Of a stretch of DNA of 64,000 nt, positions 63,403 to 64,000 are shown piece after piece. Origin of the DNA: Fistulifera solaris. Taxonomy: Eukaryota > Bacillariophyta > Bacillariophyceae > Naviculales > Stauroneidaceae. The stretch covers positions 372,001 through 436,000 of the forward strand of contig AP026155.1 in NCBI GenBank assembly GCA_030295235.1, written 5' to 3'. Numbering within the stretch: position 1 is the stretch's first letter; every line of letters starts with the position of its first letter. The notes beneath the pieces were generated by a model. It searched no databases, was not told where the DNA came from, and was given only the letters and a program-made list of their open reading frames with translations. The translations under genes were made by a program, and so were the position numbers.

Positions 63403-64000
63403 CTATTTGTGCTCCGCAATCAGTTCCTGTAATTTTGAAGGATTCGCCCCCATCATTCGATCGACAATCTCCCCGCCTTTGATAAACAGAAATGTGGGCA
63501 TGGCAGATACTAGATAGAGAGAAAGAATAGAGTGAGAATGGCAATCGTTCCAGAAAATCAAGTTTTTCTAAAAGATCGACTTACCGTTGTACTTCGCAGC
63601 CGCTGTATTGATTAACGATTCGATGCAGGCAACAATTCGAAATAATTGAGAAAATACAAAACAAGAGTCTGATGTTTGTCATTAGCACTTACTATCCGGA
63701 TTCTCGTCAACGTCTACTTTCAGAAAAACAACATCATCGAACGATTCCGACAATTCATGAAACTAGTAAAAACGACGTGAGCTGCTTGTCGTAGGAGGAC
63801 GTGCAACAAACGAGAGATACATACCACCGGAGAAATCATTTTGCAAGGTCCACACCTGCCAAATGGGCCGTGAGACGCCGTTTCACAGAACCTTGAAATG
63901 AGAGAATGCGACTGGACGGACTTACCATGTGGCAGTAAAATCAATCACCACAAGCTTCGATTCCGCACCGGCTTTAAGGAGAATGGCTTCAACATCTTCT
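63403..64000 (-). CDS. Thioredoxin, 5' end beyond the window
   Basis: Partial gene. Exons on the minus strand: 64000-63926 (cut by the window edge), 63855-63825 (31 nt), 63762-63693 (70 nt), 63602-63585 (18 nt) and 63509-63403. Phases agree at every join. The joined product has the thioredoxin fold order: [20 protein letters not shown] with the redox CGPC (split by the first intron inside the Trp codon), VVFLKVDVDENPD, the cis-proline SAMPTFLFIKGG and a final helix ending ELIAEHK. It looks like a cytosolic h-type thioredoxin, but the missing N-terminus could carry a targeting signal. Convergent with TWINKLE, 73 bp between stops. Confidence 0.88.

Noticed and set aside
1-64000. tRNA, rRNA, CRISPR array, transposon or viral genes
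   Set aside because: I looked for T-loop motifs, terminal repeats, transposase or reverse-transcriptase motifs in the gaps and saw none. Absence is not proven by eye.

Overview
The window is nuclear DNA from a diatom, very probably the pennate Phaeodactylum tricornutum or a close relative. Genes are dense and lie on both strands. Introns are few and short (mostly 47-90 nt, GT..AG), and many genes have none. Two plastid proteins carry the heterokont signal-peptide/transit-peptide junction (ASAF at 13488-14036, NGF at 14818-15223). The species name is inferred from these traits; no database search was possible.

Layout. 1-12 kb: SLC35B1-like nucleotide-sugar transporter, an acidic nuclear-type protein, a METTL24-like methyltransferase, a membrane-anchored methyltransferase-glycosyltransferase fusion, a Ser/Arg-rich diatom protein, and a voltage-sensor protein with no pore. 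12-22 kb: ELMO-domain protein, a divergent pair of plastid genes (one-helix LHC-like protein and a small thylakoid-type protein), a type I membrane protein, and a long ankyrin/kinase-like fusion. 22-29 kb: three ELOVL6-type fatty-acid elongases with the same exon plan, then a Gfo/Idh/MocA oxidoreductase. 29-36 kb: XRN1-type exonuclease, proteasome beta-5, adenine phosphoribosyltransferase, DHHC palmitoyltransferase. 36-46 kb: a giant USO1/p115 tethering factor (about 3,156 aa) with a near-identical 588-bp coding repeat. 46-54 kb: exportin-T, a polyQ HMG-box protein, a MORN protein and a tail-anchored protein. 54-64 kb: a STRA6-like receptor, a beta-rich membrane-anchored protein, a small GPI-type protein, a TWINKLE primase-helicase, and the 3' part of a thioredoxin gene.

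Several genes serve the endomembrane system: sugar-nucleotide import, glycosylation and methylation, vesicle tethering, palmitoylation, ELMO-type GTPase regulation and ER fatty-acid elongation. They are not an operon and most likely sit together by chance.

A pervasive feature is single-base frame breaks. I count about 20, in ten genes, nearly all inside homopolymer runs, ten needing one base fewer and ten one base more. When each is corrected the exon lengths sum to a multiple of three and the expected protein family reads through. The simplest explanation is uncorrected homopolymer error in the assembly rather than pseudogenes, and the gene calls below are made on that basis. Many reading frames open upstream on TTG or GTG; I placed starts at the first sensible in-frame ATG.
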